Shown: positions 34,630-44,370 of the stretch, piece after piece
Position numbering within the stretch: the first letter of the stretch is position 1
Layout of the letters: each line of letters starts with the position of its first letter
NCBI GenBank assembly: GCA_002869535.1
Contig: PKUK01000008.1
Location: forward strand, 54,541 to 118,540
Length of the DNA: 64,000 bases
Direction: 5' to 3'
From: Arcobacter sp.
GTDB lineage: Bacteria > Campylobacterota > Campylobacteria > Campylobacterales > Arcobacteraceae
Made by a program: the position numbers and the translations under genes
The notes under the pieces: model-generated
Databases searched by the model: none
The model's input: only the letters and a program-made list of their open reading frames with translations
What the model was told of the DNA's origin: nothing

Positions 34630-37311
34630 CAATCACCTTTTTCTTCTTTTTTACCTACTTCAATAGAGTTACTTTCATGGTTATCTTTTAATTTTCTCAT
34701 TTTCTTCTTTTTTACCTACTTCAATAGAGTTACTTTCATGGTTATCTTTTAATTTTCTCATTTTCTTCTTTTTTCTACCTTTAACATCATCTTTACCTAT
34801 AAACTCTTTTGAGTTTGCATTACTTACAACTAATTTTGATATTTCATCTGTAATCATAGCAATTTCGTTTGACTCAGCAGCTACAATTGCATTTTCTTGT
34901 GTTTGTCTATCTAAATTTGTTACTGCATCATTTATTTGCTCTATTCCATTGAGTTGCTCTTTACTTGCCATTTCAATATCAGCAATTAATCCTATAGTTT
35001 GAGTAATATCTTTATTTAAATTCTTATAACCATTTATCATATCATCAGCAATATTTTTACCCTCATTTGCTTTAGATGTAGCAATCTCTACTATTGTTTT
35101 AATCTCACGTGCCGCCTCTGCACTTCTTGTTGCAAGGTTTCTAACTTCTTGGGCAACTACTGCAAAGCCTTTTCCAGCCTCACCTGCTGTTGCTGCTTAA
35201 ACGGCAGCATTAAGTGATAGAATATTTGTCTGGAAAGCAATTTGATCAATAACACCAATTGCTTCATTTATAGAACTAACTTGTTTATTTATATCATCCA
35301 TTGCTATTGTAGTTTTGTTTGCTAAATCTTCTCCATTGTCAGCAGATTTTGTTACATTTGTAGATAGTTGAGACATTTTTGCTATATTTTCAGTATTGTT
35401 TCTTATATTTCCAGTTATCTCTTCAATAGCAGCAGCTGTTTGCTCTAAAGATGCTGCAGCTTCACTAGAACTTAGATTCAATTTGTTTACATTTACAAGT
35501 AACATATCAGAGCTTTCATCAAGGGTCAATCCATTTCTTTTATTTTCAATTAAAATCTCAGTTATTGAGTCACCTAAATTATTTACCCCATCTGCTAATT
35601 TCAATAAATGAACTTGTAGATTTCCACTGTCAACCTTTTCCAAATAGTTATGGTGCGTATATTTTTCTAAAACATTTAAGATATTTTCTATATTGTGTTC
35701 TAAATTACTTCCCATATTATTTAAAACATTTTTTAGTTCATTTAGTGCTGGATTATTGGAATCTTTTTTAATTCTTTGTGATAGATCTCCATTTTGAAAC
35801 TCTCCTAAAACCTTAACTGTTTCAGCTATTAGAATTTTATCCTTCTTTATTGTTTCATCTGTTTTTTTAATATTTTCATTTACCACACTTGACATCTTAG
35901 AGATTTCATCATCTCCTCTTTCATCTAGATATTCAACATTTGACACTTCATTATTTAAATACTTAAAAAAGCCTAACAGTCCATTTTGAAACCTATTTAA
36001 GGGCTTAATAATAAATCCATTTAGTAAAATTATTGATACAAATATTGTGATAGATAAAACAAGTAAAGATATACCTATCAATATCATATTTAATTGTGTT
36101 GCTTGTTCAAAGGCTTCATCACTATTTATTTCAGCAACTACTGCCCATTTTGTATCAAATACATCTAAAGTATCATAAGAACTTAAGACATCCTCTGCAT
36201 TTATATTTTTTATCTCTTTATGATTTTTACCATTTTTAAAAACATCAAGTGTGGACTCTGTCTTCATTTCAAAAAGAGAAACAGTTGTACTTGAACTTTT
36301 AACATCCTTATTTGTTAAACTATCAATAAATCTATAATCATTTCTCATTTTATAGTCACTTCCAACTAAAAATACACTTTCTGTTTTTCCTAAACCTGAT
36401 TTATCAAACTCATTATTAAAACTCATAATAGAATCAATTTTTGAAGTTGGTAACTGAATAATCAAATTTCCAACTCTTTTACTTTTTCTAAATACTGGTG
36501 TTGCTAAAAATGAGGCAGGAGCATTGAGACTTGGTTCATATGGTTTAAAGTCTGAAAATGCTATTTCTCCAGCTTTTAACTTTGAAGCTTTACTATTAAC
36601 TTCTGCAATTGCACTTTTAGAATAAACTCCTGTATTTATATTTGTGGCAAAATCTTTCTCTTTATAGGCTGAATAAACAATATTGCCTTTTTTATCTACT
36701 AAAAAGATATCGTATAAATCAAATTTTTTTAAAACCGTATTAAAAGTATCATGGTATTTTTCATGGGTCATTGTATATGTAGCTGCTAAGACTGTTTCAT
36801 TTGGCATATCATTTTTATTGCCTATTTGAGCTTCATTTTTTACAATATAGATATATTGTGCAATGATACCACTGTTTGTTTTTGGTAAATACTCTTCTGT
36901 CGCTCTTTTATTATCTACATTTGATAGTTCAAAATTTATCTTGTTAAGGTAGTGTGTTTCATAATGATTTATTACTTCAGATTTAACAGTAGCAAAATCT
37001 TTTTTTAATATTAAATCTATATCATTTTTTACATCTTCTTCAATTGCTTTATAAAATCTAGAAAAATAATATAATGCATCAGATGTAGAATTACTATTTG
37101 CAACTGATATAAGTAGTCCAGATAAAGTATTAAAATAATCTGTGATATGTTGTTTTTTATACACGACTAATGAGTCAAGTTGAGCTAGCTTTTCTTTTTT
37201 TGTAGCTTTTGAAGTCTCTGTAAGGCTTACTAGAAGTAATATAATGGATAAAAGAACTAAACTTGTAACAATTAAACCAATCAACTTATTTCTAATTGAT
37301 ATATTCTTCAT
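34617..37311 (-). pseudogene. Methyl-accepting chemotaxis protein with nonsense codon and tandem duplication
   Basis: Membrane chemoreceptor: a signal-anchor helix (LIGLIVTSLVLLSIILLLVS), a large dCache-like periplasmic part, a second membrane helix (LNMILIGISLLVLSITIFVS), HAMP and the cytoplasmic signalling helix. I start it at 37311 (MKNISIRNK, behind AAAGGA). A TAA at 35197-35199 falls in the hairpin tip: LNAAV-stop-AATAGEAGKGFA, where the family has LNAAVEAA, so GAA became TAA. Further on, a 61-bp tandem duplication shifts the frame and replaces the end. Without one copy the gene is 878 codons and ends GDWESF, a CheR/CheB-docking xWxxF tail. As it stands, the product lacks the adaptation and kinase-control regions. 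Confidence 0.85.
34639..34774. repeat. 61-bp tandem duplication, 2.2 copies
   Basis: Positions 34639-34713 are identical to 34700-34774. The period of 61 is not a multiple of three, so it shifts the chemoreceptor frame. The absence of any difference between copies indicates a very recent event. Confidence 0.92.
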
Positions 37312-37440
37312 TAAAAATTCCTTTTTAAATTTTTTGAAAATACTAACACATAAAATTTGCAGGAAAAGTAAAACATCTGTTACCATTTTGTAATAAATAA
37401 TTTTTTTATCTATTGTTATTTATATGTAATAAATAAATGC

Positions 37441-37446
37441 TATAAT
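37441..37446 (+). promoter_or_regulatory. -10 box giving a probably leaderless message
   Basis: TATAAT ends five bases before the ATG of the phoH-like gene; no ribosome site precedes that ATG. Confidence 0.45.
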
Positions 37447-37451
37447 ACTTT

Positions 37452-38828
37452 ATGAAAGAAAAAATATACGTAGTAGATACAAACATTATTCTACAGAACC
37501 TACAAAACCTGTATAAAATTAGTGATGATGGCTCTAATGTACTAGTTGTGCCAGAAACTGTTTTATTTGAACTTGAAGATAAAAAAAAGTTAACTAATGA
37601 ACTTGGATATCAATCAAGAGAGTTTGCTAGACTTCTAGCCAAAATGAAAATAAAAGAAGTTGACCATAAAAGTAATTTTAAGGTGGTAAAGTATTTTAAT
37701 GATGAACTTCAACTACATGTTATTGCAAAAGATAAATATGAATCTGAAATAGAGCAAGTACACTTAAGTGAAAGCAATGATAAAAGGATAATTGAAGTTG
37801 CAAGTGTTGCTCAAGAGTATTATAAGGGTGCTCAAATAATATTTTTATCAATAGATATTTATGCTAGAACATTTGCCCAGTTTAAAGGAATAAAAGCTGA
37901 AACTCTGCATGATGATAAATCCATAGTTCCTACATTTCAATTTTTAAAAACTTTAGATTTAGACTCATCAAAGTTTAATTCACTTGATGGGAAACTAATA
38001 ACATCTTTTGATGAGGAGTACTCTTTTCAAAATTTTGCATATGAATTTAATAGTGAAGATGGGAATAAAGAGTATGCAATTATTACAAATAAAATAATAA
38101 ATGTTTTAACTGAGAGTGATTTTAAAGCCTTACAAGTAAAACCTGTAAATCTAAAGCAAAAACTATTTTCAAAAGCTATTATCTCTAATATGTTTGATTT
38201 ATTAGTTATTGATGCAAAAGCAGGAAGTGGTAAGACACTGATGTCAATATCAGCTGCCATGAGACTAATCGATTTAGGATTATATGACAAAATAGTATAT
38301 GTAAGAAACTCTATTGAATCACTTGATAAGGGTGCTGATATTGGTTTCTTATCAGGAAATGATGAGAAATTTCGTATTTATAATATGGCACTATCTGATA
38401 CTTTAGAATTTGTAGCAAAAAAACAACTAAAAAAATCAGAAAATAGAGAAAATAAAGAATCAATAGATAGTAAGATATCTGAACTAACTTCAAGGTATTG
38501 TATTGAAACTTTATGGCCTGGAGAAGCAAGAGGAAGAACACTTAGTTCTGCTATTGTTATTATGGATGAGTGGCAAAATTCAAGTGAAAAAACTACTCAA
38601 CTAATCCTTTCAAGACTTGATGAAAGCTGTATGGCTATAGTTATTGGTTCAAATAGACAAATTGATAATTTGTATTTAAATAAATACAATAATGGCTTAA
38701 CTACACTTTTAAAACAGACAAATATTGAGCACGATGAAATAAAAATGTTTGCAATAGAGCTTGAAAAAGCAGTAAGAGGTAAATTTGCAGAGTTTACTGA
38801 GCGAATATTTGAAAATAAGAAAAACTAG
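37452..38828 (+). CDS. PIN-PhoH family protein
   Basis: A 458-residue protein with an N-terminal PIN nuclease domain (VVDTNIILQN, acidic residue at the strand end) and a C-terminal PhoH ATPase. The latter has Walker A DAKAGSGKTLM (about 255-265), VYVRNSIESLDKGADIGFLSG, and Walker B IVIMDEWQNSS, with IGSNRQIDN as sensor. Members (PhoH2/YlaK type) are RNA helicase-nucleases. Residues are intact. The gene stands alone, transcribed from a promoter immediately at the start codon. Confidence 0.87.
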   Translation: MKEKIYVVDTNIILQNLQNLYKISDDGSNVLVVPETVLFELEDKKKLTNELGYQSREFARLLAKMKIKEVDHKSNFKVVKYFNDELQLHVIAKDKYESEIEQVHLSESNDKRIIEVASVAQEYYKGAQIIFLSIDIYARTFAQFKGIKAETLHDDKSIVPTFQFLKTLDLDSSKFNSLDGKLITSFDEEYSFQNFAYEFNSEDGNKEYAIITNKIINVLTESDFKALQVKPVNLKQKLFSKAIISNMFDLLVIDAKAGSGKTLMSISAAMRLIDLGLYDKIVYVRNSIESLDKGADIGFLSGNDEKFRIYNMALSDTLEFVAKKQLKKSENRENKESIDSKISELTSRYCIETLWPGEARGRTLSSAIVIMDEWQNSSEKTTQLILSRLDESCMAIVIGSNRQIDNLYLNKYNNGLTTLLKQTNIEHDEIKMFAIELEKAVRGKFAEFTERIFENKKN

Positions 38829-38836
38829 TTTATGAA

Positions 38837-38865
38837 AAAACTGTTCTATTTATTAGAACAGTTTT
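38837..38865. terminator. Terminator after the PhoH-like gene
   Basis: AAAACTGTTCTA / TAGAACAGTTTT, 12-bp perfect stem with a 5-base loop. It also overlaps the 3' end of the small Cys-rich gene on the other strand. Confidence 0.75.
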
Positions 38866-38965
38866 CTTCATCTGCACAGCCACATCCTCCGCCTTTTTTA
38901 AATATTTTTTTCAATATAAAAAAAGCAGCTAAAAAAACAATTGAATAGATTATAATTTTTTCCAT
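38846..38965 (-). CDS. Small Cys-rich single-span membrane protein (FeoB-associated type)
   Basis: A 39-residue gene. The protein is MEKIIIYSIVFLAAFFIL as a membrane helix, then a basic KKIFKK stop-transfer, a GGGCGCADEENC cysteine cluster and a short tail. This is the layout of the FeoB-associated Cys-rich membrane proteins, thought to help ferrous iron uptake. AAGGATTAATAT before the ATG gives a good ribosome site. No feo gene is in the window, so the association cannot be confirmed here. Confidence 0.68.
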   Translation of the reverse strand: MEKIIIYSIVFLAAFFILKKIFKKGGGCGCADEENCSNK

Positions 38966-39085
38966 ATATTAATCCTTTGCATACAAATTACAATATCACA
39001 ATCTTATTTACAAAATTGTAATTAAATTGAAATAATGTAGTAACATTAAATAAAATTAAGTCATAATTATAGTATAAAAATATTT

Positions 39086-40783
39086 TTGAGGAAAGGATTT
39101 GCTATTCAAAATAGGTTAATCAATGACACAATATATAACCATATAGAGTACACTAGACTAGAAGATTCTATACTTCAAAGTAAGATACTAAGTAGATTGC
39201 AGTTTATTACACAAAATGCATTGGCATATTTCTCTTTTCCTTCAATTACAACAAAAAGATTTATTCACTCTTTAGGAACCATGCATGTAAGCTCTTATAT
39301 GCTAAAAAATGCGCTTTTAAATAGTGATTCAAGCACTAGGGATATGTTTTTAAAAGGCATGAGAAGAGTTATTCAAGATATTATAAAAACAGATAACTTA
39401 AATATATCATTTAATGATAGTGCCACATATTTTGATAATAAAGCTTTATATCAATTTACAATTCCAACAAACTCAAAAATCTACAATGAAACATATATAA
39501 TTACACTGCAGGCTCTAAGATTAGCTGGACTTCTACATGATGTAGGACATCTACCTTTTTCTCATCAAGTTGAAAATGCTTTAAAAAAAGTCTACAATAA
39601 AATAAACAATTCAGATGAGATATTACAAAAAGAAAAAGAGTTTAAACTTCTTTATGAAAATATCACATCAAATAGAACACAAGTACTACATGAAGCCATA
39701 GGGGAAAACTTTATAGATATATTATTTAATGAAGAACTTATAAAAAATAGTGAATCAAAAGCTGATAGTGATTACCTAAAACTTATACATAAACTTTGTA
39801 TGTTTATTTTAAAAGAGAAAGTTCATAATAGATTTGATTTTAAAGTCTTGCACTCAATTATTAGTGGTACTATAGATGCGGATAGATTAGATTATATAAA
39901 TAGAGATATGGTCGCATCTGGATATATTGGTGGTGCAAATGACAATTTACGAATCACTAAACATACAGTTCTTGTAAAAACAAAAAAATCTTTTCAGATA
40001 AGCTTTTTTGATATGGGACTTATAGATATAGAACATCTTTTAGAGATGAGATTTAACTTATACAAAAAAGTAATATATAACCATGGTATTGCAAAAACTG
40101 ATGCTTTATTAGAAAATGTTGTTTTATACCTGTCAAACAAATATTTTAAAAATGGTATGTTTTATGAGAAAAACTCCTCAAATTGTATTGCAATGCTTTG
40201 GAATTTTTTAAATGAAAAAAATGATACAAAAAGATTAGATATTGTTTCTATGCTTGATGAAAACTGGCTAATATCACTATTTAAAAAAGAGTATTTTGAG
40301 ATAAAAAATAAAGATATACAAAGTAATGATGATAAAAAATACCTCAAGTCTTTTGAAGAGGTGCTTTTTGGTAAAAGATTTTTTAGATCTCCTTGGAAAA
40401 ATCTAAATGAGTTTTATAAAGTCTTAAATTTTTCAAAAATTGAGAGATATAAATTTAGAGAAAGTTTTGGTTATCTTACAAAAAATAAATTTGAAAAGCT
40501 TAGTATGGAGCTTGATAATTTTATAAGAAAATGGGAAGCCCAAGAGGAAAATATATTTTTCACTTATCAAATAGTATCTTTTACTTTAGGATTAAATAAA
40601 GAGTTTACCTTATATGATGGAGAAGTAATAATCCCTATTGATGAAATATCCACAGTTAGAAAAAGGCTTAAAAAATCTATGTTAAACACTGTACCATTTT
40701 ATATCTATACAAATAAAAAGGATATGAACTTAACTCTTGCAAAAGAACTAAAAGCAATAGTCTTTAAAATTTTTGAAGAATGA
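39086..40783 (+). CDS. HD-domain phosphohydrolase (dGTPase-like)
   Basis: A protein of about 560 residues. The metal site is typical: RFIHSLGTMHVSSYML (His and downstream), LLHDVGHLPFSHQVE (HD pair, about 150-164) and TIDADRLDYINRDM with the last Asp, as in SAMHD1/dGTPase-like hydrolases. Probable role: dNTP or nucleotide hydrolysis. The only canonical in-frame start is TTG at 39086, but the best ribosome site AGGAAAGGA (39089-39097) lies inside it; an ATT at 39104 is spaced correctly and may be the true start. Confidence 0.8.
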   Translation: MRKGFAIQNRLINDTIYNHIEYTRLEDSILQSKILSRLQFITQNALAYFSFPSITTKRFIHSLGTMHVSSYMLKNALLNSDSSTRDMFLKGMRRVIQDIIKTDNLNISFNDSATYFDNKALYQFTIPTNSKIYNETYIITLQALRLAGLLHDVGHLPFSHQVENALKKVYNKINNSDEILQKEKEFKLLYENITSNRTQVLHEAIGENFIDILFNEELIKNSESKADSDYLKLIHKLCMFILKEKVHNRFDFKVLHSIISGTIDADRLDYINRDMVASGYIGGANDNLRITKHTVLVKTKKSFQISFFDMGLIDIEHLLEMRFNLYKKVIYNHGIAKTDALLENVVLYLSNKYFKNGMFYEKNSSNCIAMLWNFLNEKNDTKRLDIVSMLDENWLISLFKKEYFEIKNKDIQSNDDKKYLKSFEEVLFGKRFFRSPWKNLNEFYKVLNFSKIERYKFRESFGYLTKNKFEKLSMELDNFIRKWEAQEENIFFTYQIVSFTLGLNKEFTLYDGEVIIPIDEISTVRKRLKKSMLNTVPFYIYTNKKDMNLTLAKELKAIVFKIFEE

Positions 40784-40849
40784 TAAAATAAGATAATTTA
40801 TTAAGAAAATTTAGTTATTATTACGAAAATTATCCTAATAGGAATTATC

Positions 40850-41653
40850 ATGTTTAATAAAATTAAATCATTTGTAGATAGTGGTTTATTTACCAAGTTC
40901 ATAACCTATTTAATCGTCTTAAATGGTATTACAATGGGATTAGAGACTTCAAAAGAGTTTATGGCTAACTATGGCGATTATGCAATAATTTTTAATCAAA
41001 TAGTTATTACTATATTTACTATAGAAATAATACTAAGAGTTTATGTTCATAGAATCTCTTTTTTCAAAGATGCTTGGAGTATCTTTGATTTTACAATAGT
41101 TGCAATATCTTTAGTTCCTCTAAGTTCAGGCTTTGAGATACTGAGAGTTTTAAGGGTACTAAGATTATTTAGACTTATTACTGTAGTTCCACAAATGAGA
41201 AAGATAGTTACAGCTCTAATTAGTGTAATACCGGGAATGTTGTCTGTTATTGCACTTATGACTCTATTTTTCTATATATTTGCAATAATGGCTACTCATC
41301 TTTTTTCTGAAACTTTCCCACAATGGTTTGGTACATTGGGAGAATCATTTTATACACTGTTTCAAATTATGACTTTAGAGTCTTGGTCTATGGGAATTGT
41401 ACGGCCAATAATGGAAATACACCCTTATGCTTGGATTTTCTTTGTTCCTTTTATATTTGTAGTCACTTTTGTAATGATAAATTTAGTTGTAGCTATAATA
41501 GTTGATGCAATGGCTATTTTAAATCAAGAAGAAGAAAAACATATAATAGAAGAAGTACAAACAAATGAGCACCATGTAAATGATGAAATTAAAAAATTAA
41601 GAGAAGAGATTTTTGAACTAAAATCATTAATAAAGGCAACTGTAAAAAGTTAG
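40850..41653 (+). CDS. Voltage-gated sodium channel, NavAb orthologue
   Basis: A 267-residue one-domain channel that forms homotetramers. The S4 voltage sensor reads [13 protein letters not shown] with Arg every third position. The pore has [11 protein letters not shown], with filter TLESWS at 175-180 and Glu 177 as in the crystallised Arcobacter butzleri NavAb, also 267 residues. S6 is [19 protein letters not shown] and the C-terminal coiled coil [16 protein letters not shown] is intact. It probably links sodium entry to motility or membrane excitability. A GGAAT ribosome site precedes the ATG. Confidence 0.93.
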   Translation: MFNKIKSFVDSGLFTKFITYLIVLNGITMGLETSKEFMANYGDYAIIFNQIVITIFTIEIILRVYVHRISFFKDAWSIFDFTIVAISLVPLSSGFEILRVLRVLRLFRLITVVPQMRKIVTALISVIPGMLSVIALMTLFFYIFAIMATHLFSETFPQWFGTLGESFYTLFQIMTLESWSMGIVRPIMEIHPYAWIFFVPFIFVVTFVMINLVVAIIVDAMAILNQEEEKHIIEEVQTNEHHVNDEIKKLREEIFELKSLIKATVKS

Positions 41654-41659
41654 CCTTTA
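41631..41659. terminator. Terminator between sodium channel and parvulin genes
   Basis: TAAAGGCAACT pairs with AGTT-A-GCCTTTA (11 pairs, one bulged A). It overlaps the last codons of the channel gene. Confidence 0.55.
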
Positions 41660-41671
41660 TATTAAATGATT

Positions 41672-41959
41672 TTAGTCATTTCGTGAAGTAACTTCAATAA
41701 GATGATACCCAAACTGTGTTTTTACAGGACCTTGGATTTCATTTACAGGTGCAGAAAAAACTACATCTTCAAACTCTTTTACCATTTGACCTTTACCAAA
41801 TGTACCTAAAGCTCCACCAACATCACCTGAAGGACATAAAGAGTACTGTTCAGCAGCCTCCACAAAATCTAAATCACCACTAATAATCTGTTCTTTTACT
41901 TGATTACAAATATCTTCATTATCAATTAAAATATGTCTCGCACTTGCTTCAACAGCCAT
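41672..41959 (-). CDS. Parvulin-type peptidyl-prolyl isomerase (PpiC-like)
   Basis: A 95-residue, cytoplasmic, single-domain parvulin: ASARHILIDNEDICNQVKEQ, FVEAAEQYSLCPSGDVGGAL, FGKGQMVKEFEDVVFSAPVN and TQFGYHLIEV include all family blocks. It catalyses proline isomerisation in protein folding. I chose the start at 41959, preceded by AAGGAG; an upstream ATG would extend into the preceding diguanylate cyclase gene without a ribosome site. Confidence 0.88.
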   Translation of the reverse strand: MAVEASARHILIDNEDICNQVKEQIISGDLDFVEAAEQYSLCPSGDVGGALGTFGKGQMVKEFEDVVFSAPVNEIQGPVKTQFGYHLIEVTSRND

Positions 41960-41973
41960 AAATACTCCTTTTT

Positions 41974-42945
41974 TTAAAATAAATCTACGCAATCAACGCT
42001 ATTGGGAAAAAACTCTTTTATTTTGCTTCTTCCTAAGTTTCTTGCTTCATACAGTGAGATATCAGCATTTCTTAAAATATCATCTACTGTTTTTGTTTCT
42101 TCATCTCTATGGGTAACACCCACACAGATAGTTTTCTTTAAAACATGACCCTCTTGGGATACTTGAACTTCACAAGTAGCAAAAGCATCAATTAGTTTTT
42201 GAGCTACATACATAGCATCTTCTTGTTTTGTAATACCAACTAATGCTATCAAGAACTCATCAGAATCTAATCTTACTACCAAGTCTGATTCTCTAACATT
42301 TTTTTGTAATATTTCAGCTAAATTAATTAAAACTCTATCACCAATATCATAATCAAACTCATCAATTACTGCTTTAAAATGGTCAATTCCAACCATCAAA
42401 AATGATATGTTTTTATTTTCTCTTTTTGCCAAAGGTAAAAGTTTATTTATATGTTCAACTAAAAACTTTCTGTTGTATACACTAGTCAAAGAATCCTTAA
42501 ATGTCAACTCTTTTACTAACTCTTGATAAGATACACTGCTAATAAAAGGGGCTACCATATAAAAAAGTGTATTTAAAATACCATCTTTATTTGATAGTTC
42601 TTGAAGTTGTTTTTTATCACTACAAACTAGACTAAATGTTATAGTTAGATTTGCATTCATACTTACTTTGTATTGTTTAATTAAAGAACTATTTTCATAA
42701 ACTTCATCTGGTGAGTTTTGATATGCTATCTCTTTAACATGTTCACTTTCAGAGTAAATTGTAATTTTTAATGATTTTATATTAAAGGTTTCTTCAACCC
42801 ATTTTTGTAATTTTTCATATATAAGTTTTACTTCTTTTAACTCTCTTAATTCATCATAAAATTTAAGATAAGCATAGATGTCATTATTGAAGCTATTAAC
42901 TTCCAAAAACTTTTTTATATTATTTACAATTAAATTATTCATCAA
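41974..42945 (-). CDS. GGDEF-domain protein with altered signature
   Basis: A 323-residue soluble protein. The N-terminal 160 residues are an unassigned, GAF-like alpha/beta region. The C-terminal domain is a GGDEF domain (FKDSLTSVYNRKFLVEHI at its start, VGIDHFKAVIDEFDYDIGDR for the metal and substrate helix), but the signature loop reads RLDSDEF in place of RxGGDEF. The second Gly is Ser, which is tolerated in active enzymes; Asp for the first Gly is less common. It may synthesise c-di-GMP weakly or serve as a GTP/c-di-GMP sensor. Confidence 0.8.
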   Translation of the reverse strand: MMNNLIVNNIKKFLEVNSFNNDIYAYLKFYDELRELKEVKLIYEKLQKWVEETFNIKSLKITIYSESEHVKEIAYQNSPDEVYENSSLIKQYKVSMNANLTITFSLVCSDKKQLQELSNKDGILNTLFYMVAPFISSVSYQELVKELTFKDSLTSVYNRKFLVEHINKLLPLAKRENKNISFLMVGIDHFKAVIDEFDYDIGDRVLINLAEILQKNVRESDLVVRLDSDEFLIALVGITKQEDAMYVAQKLIDAFATCEVQVSQEGHVLKKTICVGVTHRDEETKTVDDILRNADISLYEARNLGRSKIKEFFPNSVDCVDLF

Positions 42946-43011
42946 ATCCCTTGAAAAAACATCCTATTCAATTATTTTACCAATATTATGCTTTTACTTT
43001 TAAAATATTTA

Positions 43012-44370
43012 TTATCTATCAAATATTCTAAAAAATTTACCTTTTATTTTTAAAGACTCTAACTCTTTTATTTTTTTCTCAAAGGCATCAACTTTTATTG
43101 CTACATAAGAACACATAGGAAGAATTTTTATTTTTCCTATGTCATCTTTATCTAAGCCATTATCTTGAATTAAACATCCCAAAATATCAGCAGGTCTTAG
43201 TTTTAATTTTTTTCCACCACTTATATAAATAGTTTTGTATTCAGAAGTTAATTTATACACCTCATCAATCAAACTCTCTTCATCTACATAAACTAACTCT
43301 TTATTGTCTTGTAGCTCTTCTACTTTATCTTCATCATAATCATTATATAAAGTTAAAGCAACCCCACTTTTTCCAGCACGTGCAGTTCTTCCTATTCTAT
43401 GTGTATAAACATTTGTATCATTTGCCATATCATAGTTTATAACCATCTCCACATCATCAATATCAAGTCCCCTACTTGCTACATCAGTTGCTATTAGTAT
43501 TGGGTATGATTTATTTGAAAAAAGTGTAATAATTTCATCTCTTGTTTTTTGTTCAAAATCAGAGTGTAAAACTAAAGGGTCATATCCCATGTCATATAGG
43601 TATGTATCTAGTTCATCACATTTGATTTTAGTATTACAGAAGATTATTACAGAGCTTGGTTTATATGTTGAAAATAGCCTTAATAAAACAGTGTCTTTTC
43701 TTGAGGTTTTTATAAACTCTTCTCTTATTGTACTTTCTGTATGCACAGTATCTACACTTTTAAATGTAGGATTGATAAGTATATCTTTTGAAAGCTCTTT
43801 TATATTTTCATCATAGGTTGCAGAAAATAGTAGTGTTTGTCGCTGTTTTGGTATAAAGCTTATTACCTTTTCTATATCCTCTAAGAATCCCATGTCTAGC
43901 ATTCTATCTGCTTCATCTAGTACAAGTGTATCAATATGCTCAGGGTCTAGGTTTTGTTCTCTTAAGTGAAATAACACTCGTCCAGGAGTTCCAACTATCA
44001 CATGTGCTCCATGGCTTAATGAGTGTGTTTGTCTACTAGATGGAACACCACCACATAAAGTTAATATTTTGATATTGTGTTTATATCTAGCTATTCTTCT
44101 TAGTTCTTCTGCTACTTGGTCAGCAAGTTCTCTTGTAGGACATAAGACTAAACACTGTGCTTTGAATTTTTTTACATCTAGTTTGTTTAAAAGCCCTATT
44201 CCAAAAGCAGCTGTTTTTCCACTTCCTGTTTTTGCTTTTGCTATTACGTCTTTTCCTTCTAGTATTAAAGGTAAAGACTCTTCTTGGATTTGAGTAAGTG
44301 TTTCATAACCTAATGACTTTAGATTCTCTTTTAGCTTATCGTCTATGTTTAATGTATCTATTGCTTGCAT
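43012..44370 (-). CDS. dbpA: DEAD-box RNA helicase, DbpA-like
   Basis: A 452-residue ATP-dependent RNA helicase: Q motif region LGYETLTQIQEESLPLIL, motif I AKTGSGKTAAF (about 44-54), PTRELADQV, GTPGRVLFH, VLDEADRMLDMGF, SATYDENI, then the C-terminal domain with TDVASRGLDIDDVEMVINYD and HRIGRTARAG. The last 75 residues form a DbpA RNA-binding domain (KKLKLRPADILGCLIQDNGL) that targets 23S rRNA helix 92, so it should act in 50S assembly. Confidence 0.87.
   Translation of the reverse strand: MQAIDTLNIDDKLKENLKSLGYETLTQIQEESLPLILEGKDVIAKAKTGSGKTAAFGIGLLNKLDVKKFKAQCLVLCPTRELADQVAEELRRIARYKHNIKILTLCGGVPSSRQTHSLSHGAHVIVGTPGRVLFHLREQNLDPEHIDTLVLDEADRMLDMGFLEDIEKVISFIPKQRQTLLFSATYDENIKELSKDILINPTFKSVDTVHTESTIREEFIKTSRKDTVLLRLFSTYKPSSVIIFCNTKIKCDELDTYLYDMGYDPLVLHSDFEQKTRDEIITLFSNKSYPILIATDVASRGLDIDDVEMVINYDMANDTNVYTHRIGRTARAGKSGVALTLYNDYDEDKVEELQDNKELVYVDEESLIDEVYKLTSEYKTIYISGGKKLKLRPADILGCLIQDNGLDKDDIGKIKILPMCSYVAIKVDAFEKKIKELESLKIKGKFFRIFDR

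Noticed and set aside
37312-37386. Longer N-terminus of the chemoreceptor
   Set aside because: The ATG at 37311 has AAAGGA; the upstream extension adds an unlikely hydrophobic stretch before the natural signal anchor.
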